Below are positions 7,856 through 16,487 of a DNA stretch of 64,000 bases, piece after piece. Every line of letters begins with the position of its first letter. Position 1 is the first letter of the stretch. The notes under the pieces were generated by a model, which worked only from the letters and a program-made list of their open reading frames with translations, was not told the origin of the DNA and made no database searches. Source of the stretch: CAZKCK01 sp964552325 (GTDB lineage: Bacteria > Bacteroidota > Bacteroidia > Bacteroidales > TTA-H9); NCBI GenBank assembly GCA_964552325.1, contig CAZKHA010000004.1:4432-68431 (forward strand), in the 5' to 3' direction. A program made the position numbers and the translations under genes.

Positions 7856-9055
7856 CTAGAGTTTGTTATAAAAAGCCACCAGCTTGCTAATAAGCTTATC
7901 CCTGTCGTGGTATTCGTGGATTAGGAAGCGGGCATTAGCCCCCAGATCGGCGCAAAACACATCGTTTTCTACACATCGCCTGATGGCATCTAAAAACTCG
8001 TGTGGTTGGGTGGCAAATAGGATATGCTTGCCATGTTCACACTCAATACCTTCGGCACCTACTGGAGTGGTTATCACGGCTTTACCTTCGGCCATGGCTT
8101 CAATAATTTTTATGCGGATACCGCTACCCGAAAGCAAGGGCACCACCATAATTTGTTTTGACAAGATAAACGCCCGCGCATCAAGGACTTCGCCAACTAT
8201 CTCAACATCAGGCCAGGCTTGCTCTTTGAGCCAAACGGGCATATTACGGCCAGCCAGATAAAGCTTCAACCCAGGGAATTCATTGTTTACCAATGCCCAT
8301 ACATTATCTAAAAACCATCGTATCCCTTCTTGGTTAGGTATCCAGTCCATTGAGCCGATATGGAACAAAGAAGGAACGATACAATCAACGTCATCATGCT
8401 CTTTTCGTTCAACTCTTTCAACACCATAAGGAATATCAGTTACTGGGATTTTTGCACCAACTTCTTTCCTAAAAAAATCCGCATCGCGTGAGGTAATAGC
8501 TGCAATGCCATCAAATTTTGTAATGGTGGCAAACTCGTAGTTGCGAAGGGTGGTCCATATATGCTTTAGATAGGTCTTTTTAACCCAGCTAGAGGTAGTC
8601 TCGCACACCCTTTTCCAAATCAAATGCTCTATATTATGTGCCCTAAGCACAACTTTTGCGTTTGAATATGCACGAATAGTCTCAAGATAAGGTGCTATGA
8701 AAAGGGTTTCGAGTTGCACCACATCATATGAATTGGACTGTAAAATTTGGATTAGCTTAGTTCTAAAGTCAGCAGATATAAATCGCTCAACATGATACGA
8801 TTTATTGGTAAAAAGATTTAAGAAGGCACATACTGGCTTAATACTTAAATCAATATAAACCGTTTCCATTTGGGTTTTCTGCATAAAAGCGGCTGGCACC
8901 TTGGCCAAATCAACCTTGTATTTATTTGAGCTAATGGCCAATACCTTAACGGTATGCCCCGCTTTGGTCAAACCATCAATAAGCATGCTCATGGCAATAG
9001 GTCCGCCCTCTTTGGCCGGATAAGGTGATTTATTACAGAGCATCAAAATTCTCAT
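7856..9055 (-). CDS. Glycosyltransferase, GT-B fold, family 4-like
   Basis: 399 residues from ATG 9055. It begins MRILMLCNKSPYPAKEGGP, the nucleotide-sugar transferase N-terminal motif shared with the neighbouring glycosyltransferase. The C-terminal domain shows LFHIGSMDWIPNQEG, VGEVLDARAFI and GSGIRIKIIEAMAEGKAVI with the conserved donor-binding Glu. It lies 18 nt downstream of the LptF/G permease gene on the same strand and is probably co-transcribed with it, which places it with lipopolysaccharide or other envelope glycan work. Donor and acceptor cannot be told from sequence. Confidence 0.85.
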   Translation of the reverse strand: MRILMLCNKSPYPAKEGGPIAMSMLIDGLTKAGHTVKVLAISSNKYKVDLAKVPAAFMQKTQMETVYIDLSIKPVCAFLNLFTNKSYHVERFISADFRTKLIQILQSNSYDVVQLETLFIAPYLETIRAYSNAKVVLRAHNIEHLIWKRVCETTSSWVKKTYLKHIWTTLRNYEFATITKFDGIAAITSRDADFFRKEVGAKIPVTDIPYGVERVERKEHDDVDCIVPSLFHIGSMDWIPNQEGIRWFLDNVWALVNNEFPGLKLYLAGRNMPVWLKEQAWPDVEIVGEVLDARAFILSKQIMVVPLLSGSGIRIKIIEAMAEGKAVITTPVGAEGIECEHGKHILFATQPHEFLDAIRRCVENDVFCADLGANARFLIHEYHDRDKLISKLVAFYNKL

Positions 9056-9073
9056 AGCAGCAAAAAAATGGGG

Positions 9074-10516
9074 CTAAGTATTGCTTTTAAGTTTCTTGTT
9101 AAACCACCGCTTTGGTAGTAGCTTGGCCAAGAGTTTATCCCAGGTTTCCATATCTAATAGCGGCGAATCGGTGGTGGCTTTGCGTGTTAAAAACAATCCG
9201 ATAGGCAATAAAACCAATGGAGCCAACCACATTCCTTCCCATGCGGGTAATATGCCAGCGCGGGTATATTTTTCGCCCGTAATTGAAATGATGTGGAAAA
9301 TGATGAACATAAAAGCCGAGATTACGACTGGCAGCCCAAGACCACCTTTGCGGATGATGGCCCCCAAGGGTGCGCCAATAAAAAAGAACAATAAACAGGC
9401 CACCGAAAGGGTAAACTTTTGGTGCCAAACTATCTGATGTTTGTAAATGAGTATGATACGTTCCTTCCAATCGTTTTCGGTATTTAACACGTACTCTTTG
9501 GCGCTTTTTGTGCTTTCGATAGCTATTTCGGCCAAGTGCGCCTTTTTATCAGGTTTCATCCATCCTAAGAAACTGCCAGCTATACTGTTCAAACTATCCG
9601 TTTTAGTTGTATCGGCAAAGGTAAGCACACTGTACCTGGCCCTTATTGATTTATAAGCCTCATCTTGTCGGCCTTGCATATCACGCTTTAGGCTATCTTC
9701 GGCAAATTCGAGTTGCCTAATATTCATCATTTGGTAGTTGTTCTTGAAAAAAACCTCATCAGTACGGTTAAGGGCAAAGCCTTCGAGGTTAAACTTCTTA
9801 CGGTCTTCGGTAAACCCAATCTGTTGGTTTTGCCTGCGTTGACGATAACGCTGATGCGCATAATCTTCCGTATAACTATGGCCATTATAAAGGTAGAAAA
9901 TTAGCGAACTTTGATCGGGGGTAAGCTCCATAACGCCTCGCTCGGCAACCGTAACCTTTACATTTCCCATACGGTCAGAGTGGTCGTAAATCATCACATC
10001 GCGAATGGTATTGCCATCGCCTTCTTTTTTGCCAACACGTATCACGAAATTTTCAATTGAAGAATAGAAGACACCTTCTTGGATATTTAAGGCAAGCTTT
10101 TGTTTACGAACGTCATACAGCAGGGCTTTAAACTTAAGGTTGGCCACTGGCAAAACCATATTTGAGAAGAAGAATGCCCCAAAGCTAATAATCACCGACA
10201 AAATAATGAGCGGCATCATGATACGACGTAAGCTAATACCCGCCGATTTCATCGAAACCAACTCATAATGTTCGCCAAGGTTTCCAAAGGTCATGATTGA
10301 AGAAAGCAAGATAGCTAAAGGCAAGGCCAAGGGCACAAAAGTGCTTGAGGCATAAAACATAAGCTGGGCTATAACATACCATTCCAAGCCTTTGCCTACC
10401 AAATCATCGATGTATTTCCACAAAAACTGCATCAACAATATAAACAAAGCTATAAAGAAGGTAAAAACCAAGGGACCCAAGTAGGAACGCAATACCAACA
10501 AGTGGATTTTTTTCAA
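9074..10516 (-). CDS. LptF/LptG-family lipopolysaccharide export permease
   Basis: 480 residues. The N-terminus has the YjgP/YjgQ signature: a short helix and loop (KIHLLVLRSYLGPLVFTF), membrane helices in the first 125 residues, the phrase MTFGNLGEHYELVSMKSAG that contacts the LptB ATPase, a long periplasmic jellyroll-like domain (about 130-360), and three C-terminal helices (LSVACLLFFFIGAPLGAI, VVISAFMFIIFHIIS, PLVLLPIGLFLT). It forms the inner-membrane part of the LPS transporter. A single permease gene of this kind is found here; its partner must be elsewhere. It is divergent from frr, with a -7 element at 10539-10546. Confidence 0.9.
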   Translation of the reverse strand: MKKIHLLVLRSYLGPLVFTFFIALFILLMQFLWKYIDDLVGKGLEWYVIAQLMFYASSTFVPLALPLAILLSSIMTFGNLGEHYELVSMKSAGISLRRIMMPLIILSVIISFGAFFFSNMVLPVANLKFKALLYDVRKQKLALNIQEGVFYSSIENFVIRVGKKEGDGNTIRDVMIYDHSDRMGNVKVTVAERGVMELTPDQSSLIFYLYNGHSYTEDYAHQRYRQRRQNQQIGFTEDRKKFNLEGFALNRTDEVFFKNNYQMMNIRQLEFAEDSLKRDMQGRQDEAYKSIRARYSVLTFADTTKTDSLNSIAGSFLGWMKPDKKAHLAEIAIESTKSAKEYVLNTENDWKERIILIYKHQIVWHQKFTLSVACLLFFFIGAPLGAIIRKGGLGLPVVISAFMFIIFHIISITGEKYTRAGILPAWEGMWLAPLVLLPIGLFLTRKATTDSPLLDMETWDKLLAKLLPKRWFNKKLKSNT

Positions 10517-10538
10517 GGCAATAGCTTTTTGGATGCTG

Positions 10539-10546
10539 CAAAAGTA
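10539..10546 (-). promoter_or_regulatory. -7 promoter element TACTTTTG for the LptF/G operon
   Basis: The minus strand reads TACTTTTG, an exact TAnnTTTG match 22 nt upstream of ATG 10516. No TTG is seen at the proper -33 distance. Confidence 0.5.
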
Positions 10547-10836
10547 GCAAAAAAGGGTGGATTGGTCTTGGTTCTTGAATTTCGGGTCCGTAACAGCCTT
10601 ACTTTTCCATCACAAAACTCTTGCTGTTGGTTTTAATGGCATTATCAACTACCAGGTACTTGGTTGTTTACTTGCAATCCGCCTTTCCTTTATATGGCAA
10701 ACTCGTCGAATTCTTGGAGCTGGCGCTCAGGTCAGGCATTAGCAAACAAGCATATTCCTACCACGAATGCTCATACAAGGTATCTTCAACGGTAGGCTTC
10801 CCGAATTCTCAGTGCATGCATTTACACATCAATACC

Positions 10837-10866
10837 TTGTTTCAGTAGTAAAATTTCCTATTTTTG
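10837..10866 (+). promoter_or_regulatory. Promoter of frr
   Basis: TTG (10837-10839), 19 nt, then TATTTTTG (10859-10866): both Bacteroidota elements at the expected spacing, 25 nt upstream of the frr start codon. Confidence 0.7.
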
Positions 10867-10891
10867 TGGCATTGTACAAAACAATACAACT

Positions 10892-11455
10892 ATGACCGAA
10901 GAAAGTGAATTTTGTCTGGAAGAATCAAAAGAAGGGATGATGAATGCCATTATGCATCTCGATAAAGAATTCCAAAAGATTAGGGCTGGCAAAGCAAGCC
11001 CACAAATGCTTGATAGTGTAAAAGTTGATTACTATGGAACCATGACTTCCATTGACAAGGTATCAAACATTACCACACCCGATCCAAGGCAAATTATTGT
11101 GATGCCTTGGGAAAAAAGCATGCTAGCACCCATCGAAAAAGCTATAAAAGCTGCCAACCTTGGGTTTAATCCTCAAAACAACGGCGAAGTACTGCGTATT
11201 GCCGTGCCACCGCTAACCGAAGAGCGAAGACGCAATATGGTGAAACAAGTTAAGACCGAAGCCGAAAGTGCCAAAGTAGCTGTTCGCAACATCAGGCGCA
11301 CTGCCATGGAAACCAGCAAAAAACTCAAAAAGGAAGGCATTCCCGAAGACGAAATTGAACGCTTGGAAGCTGAAATCCAAAAACAGACTGACCACCATAT
11401 CGCTTTGGTTGATAAAGCCTTTGATGCCAAAGAAAAAGATATCATGACCGTGTAA
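10892..11455 (+). CDS. frr: Ribosome recycling factor
   Basis: 187 residues, the usual RRF length. With EF-G it splits post-termination ribosomes in the cytosol. Signatures: the N-terminal helix with KEFQKIRAGKASPQMLD, the beta domain phrase ITTPDPRQIIVMPWEKS, NNGEVLRIAVPPLTEERRR, and the long C-terminal coiled helices ending EKDIMTV. In many bacteria frr follows pyrH; here it stands alone behind its own promoter and is followed by a beta-barrel gene after 35 nt. Confidence 0.97.
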   Translation: MTEESEFCLEESKEGMMNAIMHLDKEFQKIRAGKASPQMLDSVKVDYYGTMTSIDKVSNITTPDPRQIIVMPWEKSMLAPIEKAIKAANLGFNPQNNGEVLRIAVPPLTEERRRNMVKQVKTEAESAKVAVRNIRRTAMETSKKLKKEGIPEDEIERLEAEIQKQTDHHIALVDKAFDAKEKDIMTV

Positions 11456-11490
11456 GTCAACGTATTTACCTAACCTAACCCATACATATT

Positions 11491-12222
11491 TTGCCGTGGA
11501 ATTGGCATACGAACAGATTAAACTGTTCAGGGTATTTTAAGAGGCAGGTTGCAATTATGCTTCCAGCCTTTTTTTGTTTATGGGTAAATGCTCAAACCAC
11601 GAAGCCCTATTTTGAGTTGGGTGCGGGCACCTCATTTCCTACCGGAAGCTTTGCTCACCAATCTGTTAACGAATTAAAAGAAGCCTCCACCGCTAGATTT
11701 CTCAGTCTAGGTTGGACTTGTTGGTTTACCAAATGGGCGGGATTTTCCATTGAATCAAGCTTTCAAAAGTTCCCCAGCGAAACGCGCTTTAGCAACTCTG
11801 ATTTATTTCCATTAGTAAAAACTGAATACCAGGTTTTTACCTTTATGGTAGCACCCACCGTTCATTATGGAAACACAAGATTTATCAATTTTGAGCTACG
11901 TCCGTTGTTCGGGTTGCAATCAGTTAATATTCCTGCCATGCATTTGCCTCGGTCGAGTGGGGATCTTTTGACACGGAAATCAATCAGTACTTCGGTATGT
12001 TTTGGCATTAAGGCTAAATATGGTATTTATGTTCATGACCCGATGGCAATTTATCTTTTTGGTTCTTACTACAACTCCCAATCAAGCTTTACAATAACCG
12101 AAGCCTATGAAGATCTTTACACACTTGTAGGTTTCCGTATTAAAACCTTACATAAAAACATCTCCTATTTTTCGTTAGGGGTGAGCATAGCTATGCAATT
12201 TCCACTCAAACAGATAGATTAG
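11491..12222 (+). CDS. Secreted outer-membrane beta-barrel-like protein, unknown function
   Basis: 243 residues if the TTG at 11491 is used; ATG 11557 would give 221. A signal-peptide-like stretch KRQVAIMLPAFFCLWVNAQ supports a start upstream of 11557, since the basic residues lie before it. The mature part has alternating beta-strand patterns (PYFELGAGTSFPTGSF, ISYFSLGVSIAMQFP), as in small outer-membrane barrels (OmpA/PorT-like by appearance). No specific family is recognised. It lies 35 nt after frr and may be read from the same transcript. Confidence 0.6.
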   Translation: MPWNWHTNRLNCSGYFKRQVAIMLPAFFCLWVNAQTTKPYFELGAGTSFPTGSFAHQSVNELKEASTARFLSLGWTCWFTKWAGFSIESSFQKFPSETRFSNSDLFPLVKTEYQVFTFMVAPTVHYGNTRFINFELRPLFGLQSVNIPAMHLPRSSGDLLTRKSISTSVCFGIKAKYGIYVHDPMAIYLFGSYYNSQSSFTITEAYEDLYTLVGFRIKTLHKNISYFSLGVSIAMQFPLKQID

Positions 12223-12276
12223 ATTACGATTCATCATTTATCAGCTGACCATTAAAACTTTAAATGAGGCGAATAC

Positions 12277-13284
12277 TTATCGCTCAGGACAGTTGGCACA
12301 AATATCAATTCCTTTACGGTCAGCAAAAACCGCTCTCCTAAACGACTCAGCAGCTTTACCTTTCCAGATTGACAAAAATGGAATTTCATCCACATTACCT
12401 AATTTATAGGTTGCGTCTTTATCATAACAGCAAGGCACTAATGAACCATCCCATGTAATCACGGCTCCAGACCACATCCGATAACAGCGGTTTGGCATTG
12501 GGTTTTTCAATTCGAAAAGCCCTAGTGCGTTCCGTTTGTAGCGAGCATGTTTGGTTCCTTCGGGCACAAGCTTATTGGGGTCAGTCATATCATAAATCTG
12601 AGCTGTTTTGAGCTCTACCCTATCTACCCCCAATTCTTTTCCAAATGCTTTTACCCTATCTATCTGGTGCACATTATGCTTCATGACGATAAACTGCAGC
12701 CGAATAAGTGGGTTAAACTTATGCAGGCGTTTACGTGCTTCCACCAGATTTTTTATACCATCAACAGCTTTGGCAAAGCTTCCCCCACGACGGTATTTTG
12801 AATAAGTTTCCTGATCAAGGCCATCAAGCGATACAATAATATCGTCGAGACCAGCAAGCACAAGCCTTTCAGCATTTTTGGGGCTTAGATAAATTGCATT
12901 GGTTGATGTAGCCGTAAACACGCCCTTTTTTGAGGCGGCCGCCACCATATCAGCAAAGCCATTGTGCAAAAGTGGCTCGCCCTGAAAATAAAGGATAAGA
13001 TAGATTAAATCGGGTGCCAATTGTTCAAGGCGTTGCTCAAAACGATTGAGTTCGGCCATACCGGTAGGCCTTGTAAACAAATGCAAGCCCGAAGGGCATT
13101 CGGGGCATTGTAAGTTGCACTGGGTCGTGGGTTCTATCGAAACACTGGTTGGCTGCCCCCAATGAACAGGTGAACGCCTTAGGTCAGAATACAGATAGCT
13201 GGTCTTCAATAAAACCAGATTCCACAACTTACGTAGGCTTAGTTTTTGTATAAAACGGAAGATATAGTGTAGTTGGTAATTCAA
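12277..13284 (-). CDS. Radical SAM/SPASM domain protein
   Basis: 335 residues. The radical SAM cluster motif is CNLQCPEC preceded by SIEPTTQ (about residues 50-60), followed by the barrel phrases YFQGEPLLHNGF and DIIVSLDGLDQETYSKYR. A SPASM-type C-terminus carries additional Cys (NRCYRMWSG, LVPCCYDKD, ICANCPER) for an auxiliary iron-sulfur cluster. Such proteins modify peptides or other substrates, or act in cell-surface pathways. No peptide precursor or other pathway gene is adjacent, so the substrate is open. It stands alone between two convergent or tandem units. Confidence 0.85.
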   Translation of the reverse strand: MNYQLHYIFRFIQKLSLRKLWNLVLLKTSYLYSDLRRSPVHWGQPTSVSIEPTTQCNLQCPECPSGLHLFTRPTGMAELNRFEQRLEQLAPDLIYLILYFQGEPLLHNGFADMVAAASKKGVFTATSTNAIYLSPKNAERLVLAGLDDIIVSLDGLDQETYSKYRRGGSFAKAVDGIKNLVEARKRLHKFNPLIRLQFIVMKHNVHQIDRVKAFGKELGVDRVELKTAQIYDMTDPNKLVPEGTKHARYKRNALGLFELKNPMPNRCYRMWSGAVITWDGSLVPCCYDKDATYKLGNVDEIPFLSIWKGKAAESFRRAVFADRKGIDICANCPER

Positions 13285-13521
13285 TGGATATAGATTTAGG
13301 TTACAAACAATGCAATAAAACAGATTTGACGCTTGCTTGTTCCAACGGCAAGGATTAACGCGAATTATTATTGAAAGTGGTTTTATAAAAGTTGGAGATT
13401 TCTCCCTGTCGATAAAAAGAAATTGATTATTAATACTTTAATAAAAGAGAGTGCCGAAGCTGAGCTTCTCACAAACAACCGAATAAGCAAGGCAGATACG
13501 TTTATTAGTGAATTATTCAAG

Positions 13522-14616
13522 TTAAATATCTCTCGTAATCTTTTTCACTAGATCAAACTTGCCAAAAAATTCCTTGGCCGCAATACGCAAGATCGTATAA
13601 ACCGGTATTGCCAAAATCATCCCAGTAATGCCAGCCAACGAACCCGCCATTATGATAACCAAAAAAATCTCGATTGGATGGGCTTTAACACTGTTAGAAT
13701 AGATAAGTGGCTGAACTAAAATATTATCAATTAGATTTGCAACCAAAAAAACTGCCGCTACGCGAATCCCCATTGGCAAAACCGCCTCGTACCAGCCTTG
13801 TGCAAGGCAATCGAGTACCGTGAGCAGAATACCCGTAACAGTGCCAATTATAGGGCCCAAATAAGGAATCACGACCATGAGGCCGGCAAAAAAACCAATC
13901 AAGAGGGCATTTTTTGCACCAAAAATCCACAAACCGATGGTTATCAAGGTTGTCATTGTTAAAATCTGAAGGCATAAACCCACAAAATACCGTGTTAACA
14001 AAGCTTTTACCTGATGAAGCACCTCGATAGTACGATGCTCGAAATCAGATGGGACAAATAATAGGAGGCTTTTTAAAAACAATTTATCGTCGCGCAAGAA
14101 GAAATAGGCAAGAAACAAAACAGAGAAAACAAAGGTTACAAATGATCCTGCAACCCCCACAATGCTGCCGAACATATTCGAAAAGGTTGCAATGCTGACT
14201 AATCCACTTGCTTTTTCCAATACAAGGCTTTCAATGGATTCCCCGGGTTTTAAAATTCCAAAACCATGTGCCGTTTCACTAAGTTGTGCAAGGGGCTGCT
14301 TAAGTCCTTCTACCAAGGTGTTTAAATCAATAGCCGAAATTACCCTGCCTTGTTGCACAACCATGGGCACAAATAAAAGCAAGAGGCCTCCAAAAACCAG
14401 AACCATGAGTAAAAGCACTATTGCAGCATTTAAGCCATGCGGCAGTCCAAACTTAAACACTTTTATCCTATCGAGGTAATAAACAGCAGGTTTGCCTATT
14501 AACGACAATATACCAGCGGTTATTACATAAAACACAATTGCTGAGAAATACCATACCAAGAGGCCTAAAAGGACTAAGCCAAGCGTAAGAAACAAAATGC
14601 GTGTTGTACGTTTCAT
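13522..14616 (-). CDS. AI-2E family transporter (PerM-like permease)
   Basis: 364 residues with about eight hydrophobic segments: two at the N-terminus (LFLTLGLVLLGLLVWYF, VIVLLLMVLVFGGLLLLF-type), a periplasmic or cytosolic loop, then a C-terminal bundle containing ALLIGFFAGLMVVIPYLGP and the conserved PIGTVTGI-type region (here LGPIIGTVTGILL). The family (UPF0118) includes the E. coli TqsA and PerM proteins and Na+/H+ antiporters; the substrate cannot be assigned. It is preceded by the terminator of the nuo operon and has its own -7-like element. Confidence 0.85.
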   Translation of the reverse strand: MKRTTRILFLTLGLVLLGLLVWYFSAIVFYVITAGILSLIGKPAVYYLDRIKVFKFGLPHGLNAAIVLLLMVLVFGGLLLLFVPMVVQQGRVISAIDLNTLVEGLKQPLAQLSETAHGFGILKPGESIESLVLEKASGLVSIATFSNMFGSIVGVAGSFVTFVFSVLFLAYFFLRDDKLFLKSLLLFVPSDFEHRTIEVLHQVKALLTRYFVGLCLQILTMTTLITIGLWIFGAKNALLIGFFAGLMVVIPYLGPIIGTVTGILLTVLDCLAQGWYEAVLPMGIRVAAVFLVANLIDNILVQPLIYSNSVKAHPIEIFLVIIMAGSLAGITGMILAIPVYTILRIAAKEFFGKFDLVKKITRDI

Positions 14617-14634
14617 GGGGTAAGATTTATGGCA

Positions 14635-14642
14635 TAAAGGTA
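14635..14642 (-). promoter_or_regulatory. -7-like element TACCTTTA for the AI-2E permease
   Basis: The minus strand reads TACCTTTA, one mismatch from TAnnTTTG, 18 nt upstream of ATG 14616 and just past the nuo terminator. Confidence 0.35.
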
Positions 14643-14646
14643 CAAA

Positions 14647-14687
14647 AAACGAAAAAACCGGTTATTACTATAAGCAACGACCGGTTT
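14647..14687 (-). terminator. Rho-independent terminator of the nuo operon
   Basis: AAACCGGT (14655-14662) pairs with ACCGGTTT (14680-14687). Read on the minus strand, the hairpin is followed by two T runs (TTTTTTCGTTTTTTG). It lies 28 nt after the last gene of the operon. Confidence 0.8.
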
Positions 14688-14714
14688 AATTTAAAGCATA
14701 AAACCTACAATTCC

Positions 14715-15023
14715 CTAGCGTTTAAACTCCCAGTATAGGCTACTGGCCTGAGTTGTATATTGCCTCCAATAAGCAGGGCTTACCCGTTTCCCATCAGGGG
14801 TTTTGAGTTTTTGCTGGTAAACTGCAATGAGTGGATTGAACACCAAATCGGTTACCCCCACTGCAAATTTCCCGTCAGTTCCAGCTACTTGAACTTCGTA
14901 ACCATTAAACAAAAGCAGGTTCTTCAAAAAATCTGCACGATTTGCATCCACATCTTTCTCGATGAGGGTACATCGTACGCTATTCAGTTCTTCAACAATA
15001 TGTTTTCCTTTATCTAGTGCCAT
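14715..15023 (-). CDS. Conserved-looking small protein at the end of the nuo operon
   Basis: 102 residues, soluble, no signal peptide and no membrane segment. The sequence (HIVEELNSVRCTLIEKDV, then FLKNLLLFNGYEVQVAG, then YWRQYTTQASSLYWEFKR) looks like a folded alpha/beta protein. I do not recognise a domain. It starts 11 nt after nuoN and is followed by the operon terminator, so it is the last gene of the complex I operon. It could be an assembly or accessory factor or an unrelated passenger. Confidence 0.7.
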   Translation of the reverse strand: MALDKGKHIVEELNSVRCTLIEKDVDANRADFLKNLLLFNGYEVQVAGTDGKFAVGVTDLVFNPLIAVYQQKLKTPDGKRVSPAYWRQYTTQASSLYWEFKR

Positions 15024-15034
15024 AATGTATTTTT

Positions 15035-16459
15035 TTAGCGAAGTCCTATACTCAGAACGTGAAAATATTCATAAACAAAGCTAAGCAAACCTACCACCAC
15101 AATACCAAGAGCACTTAATATCAAACCCAAGCGAGTATAACCATCTGATTTAAAAGCTGGTATAGGCTCATCGCTTTTATTGATAAACATAGCCTTAATA
15201 GGTAGCAAGTAGTAGTAAAGCGAAATAGTTGCGTTTAACACAGCTATTAGCACCAACCAATAGTAGCCTTGCGAAGCGGCTGAGGTAAACAAGAAGAATT
15301 TTCCAAAAAACCCAGCCACCGGCGGAATTCCTGCCAACGAGAATAATGCAAGCGTCATGAGCAGGCTTAGTTTTGGGTTGGTGTGGTACAATCCATTGTA
15401 ATCGTCCATATTGTCTTTACCAGTTTTTGCCCAAATGGCGCTTACAACGCCAAAGGCGCCCAAGTTGGTAAAAATATAAATGAGGACAAAGTATAAAACC
15501 GAAGTCATGCCCATTTGCGAGGCACCCAGTATGCCTAAAAGTATAAAACCGGCTTGCGCAATAGAAGAAAAGGCCAAGAAACGTTTCATGTTCTTTTGCC
15601 GCATAGCAAAGAGGTTGCCGATAGTCATTGTCAGAATCGAGATCACATAGAGTACTTGGCTCCACAAAACACTAATAGTGCTGAAAACAGAATAAAGCAG
15701 AATAATGAAAATAAAACTCGCAGCACCCTTCGATACCACAGATAGATAAGAGGTTACGTTAACAGGAGCGCCTTCATAAACGTCAGCGGTCCAGAGATGG
15801 AATGGCACCAAAGAGATTTTGAATGCCATACCTGCAAAAAAGAACAAAAATGCGAGGGCTTGCAAAGGCGTATTCTGCCATGCCAAGGCTACTTCTTCAA
15901 AATATATTGAGCCTGTAGAACCATAAATCATTGATATACCATACAGTAGAATCCCAGAAGATAAGGCGGATGATAAGATTAGCTTGATACCAGCTTCAGC
16001 CGATTTAGTATTATGATGCGTATAGGCGGCAAGGGCAGCAATTGGAATAGTTGCGGTTTCAAGGCCTAAGTAAAACATAAGGAAGTCGCCCGAAGAAATC
16101 ATGAAATTCATCCCAATCAACGTAGCAACTATTAGCACAAAAAACTCGCTTATTTTAGCTGCATTTTCAGGTTTTTTGAGCCAAGCAGCCGATTGAAGGA
16201 AAACAATGAAAACACCAATATTCAAGATGTTCTTCATGGCTGCAGTTAGCGAATTGTTATGAAACATACCGCCAAAGATGCTTCCTTCGGTTACCGGAAA
16301 AAATCCAATAACCAAGGTAGCTCCAAACAAAAGCATAGCAATGGGTATTATGTTGGGTCTTTTATGGTCAGGCATAGCTAAGTCGATGGCCAACACCAAC
16401 AAAGCAGTAATGGTCAAGAGCAACTCGTGCCGCATCATCAAAATATCGTTCAGTGTCAT
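15035..16459 (-). CDS. nuoN: NADH-quinone oxidoreductase subunit N
   Basis: 474 residues, polytopic inner-membrane protein of the Mrp antiporter-like family that forms part of the proton-pumping arm of complex I. Family phrases include EFFVLIVATLIGMNFMIS, YLGLETATIPIAAL with the conserved Glu, FKISLVPFHLWTADVYEGAP with the conserved Lys, and FSLAGIPPVAGFFGKFFLF. It is the last nuo subunit gene, 28 nt after nuoM. Confidence 0.97.
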   Translation of the reverse strand: MTLNDILMMRHELLLTITALLVLAIDLAMPDHKRPNIIPIAMLLFGATLVIGFFPVTEGSIFGGMFHNNSLTAAMKNILNIGVFIVFLQSAAWLKKPENAAKISEFFVLIVATLIGMNFMISSGDFLMFYLGLETATIPIAALAAYTHHNTKSAEAGIKLILSSALSSGILLYGISMIYGSTGSIYFEEVALAWQNTPLQALAFLFFFAGMAFKISLVPFHLWTADVYEGAPVNVTSYLSVVSKGAASFIFIILLYSVFSTISVLWSQVLYVISILTMTIGNLFAMRQKNMKRFLAFSSIAQAGFILLGILGASQMGMTSVLYFVLIYIFTNLGAFGVVSAIWAKTGKDNMDDYNGLYHTNPKLSLLMTLALFSLAGIPPVAGFFGKFFLFTSAASQGYYWLVLIAVLNATISLYYYLLPIKAMFINKSDEPIPAFKSDGYTRLGLILSALGIVVVGLLSFVYEYFHVLSIGLR

Positions 16460-16487
16460 AGTAATAATCTTTCTGTTTTAGAATTGG

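Larger units (their letters stand above)
10517..10891. other. Divergent intergenic region lptF/G - frr
   Basis: 375 bases with no supported gene. It holds the two divergent promoters listed separately. A 9-base inverted repeat with a 48-base loop (ACAAGGTAT 10775-10783, ATACCTTGT 10832-10840) overlaps the frr -33 element but could be chance. Nothing else was seen. Confidence 0.6.

Noticed and set aside
10775..10840. 9-base inverted repeat ACAAGGTAT / ATACCTTGT around the frr promoter
   Set aside because: The 48-base loop and short arms make chance likely in a region of this size.
13435..13548. Plus-strand frame reading DKKKLIINTLIKESAEAELL and on to a stop at 13548, possibly the tail of a decayed gene
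   Set aside because: No start codon in a sensible place, the upstream part is in another frame, and it overlaps the end of the AI-2E permease gene. A faint likeness of the upstream frame to orotate phosphoribosyltransferase (KVGDFSLS) is too short to support.
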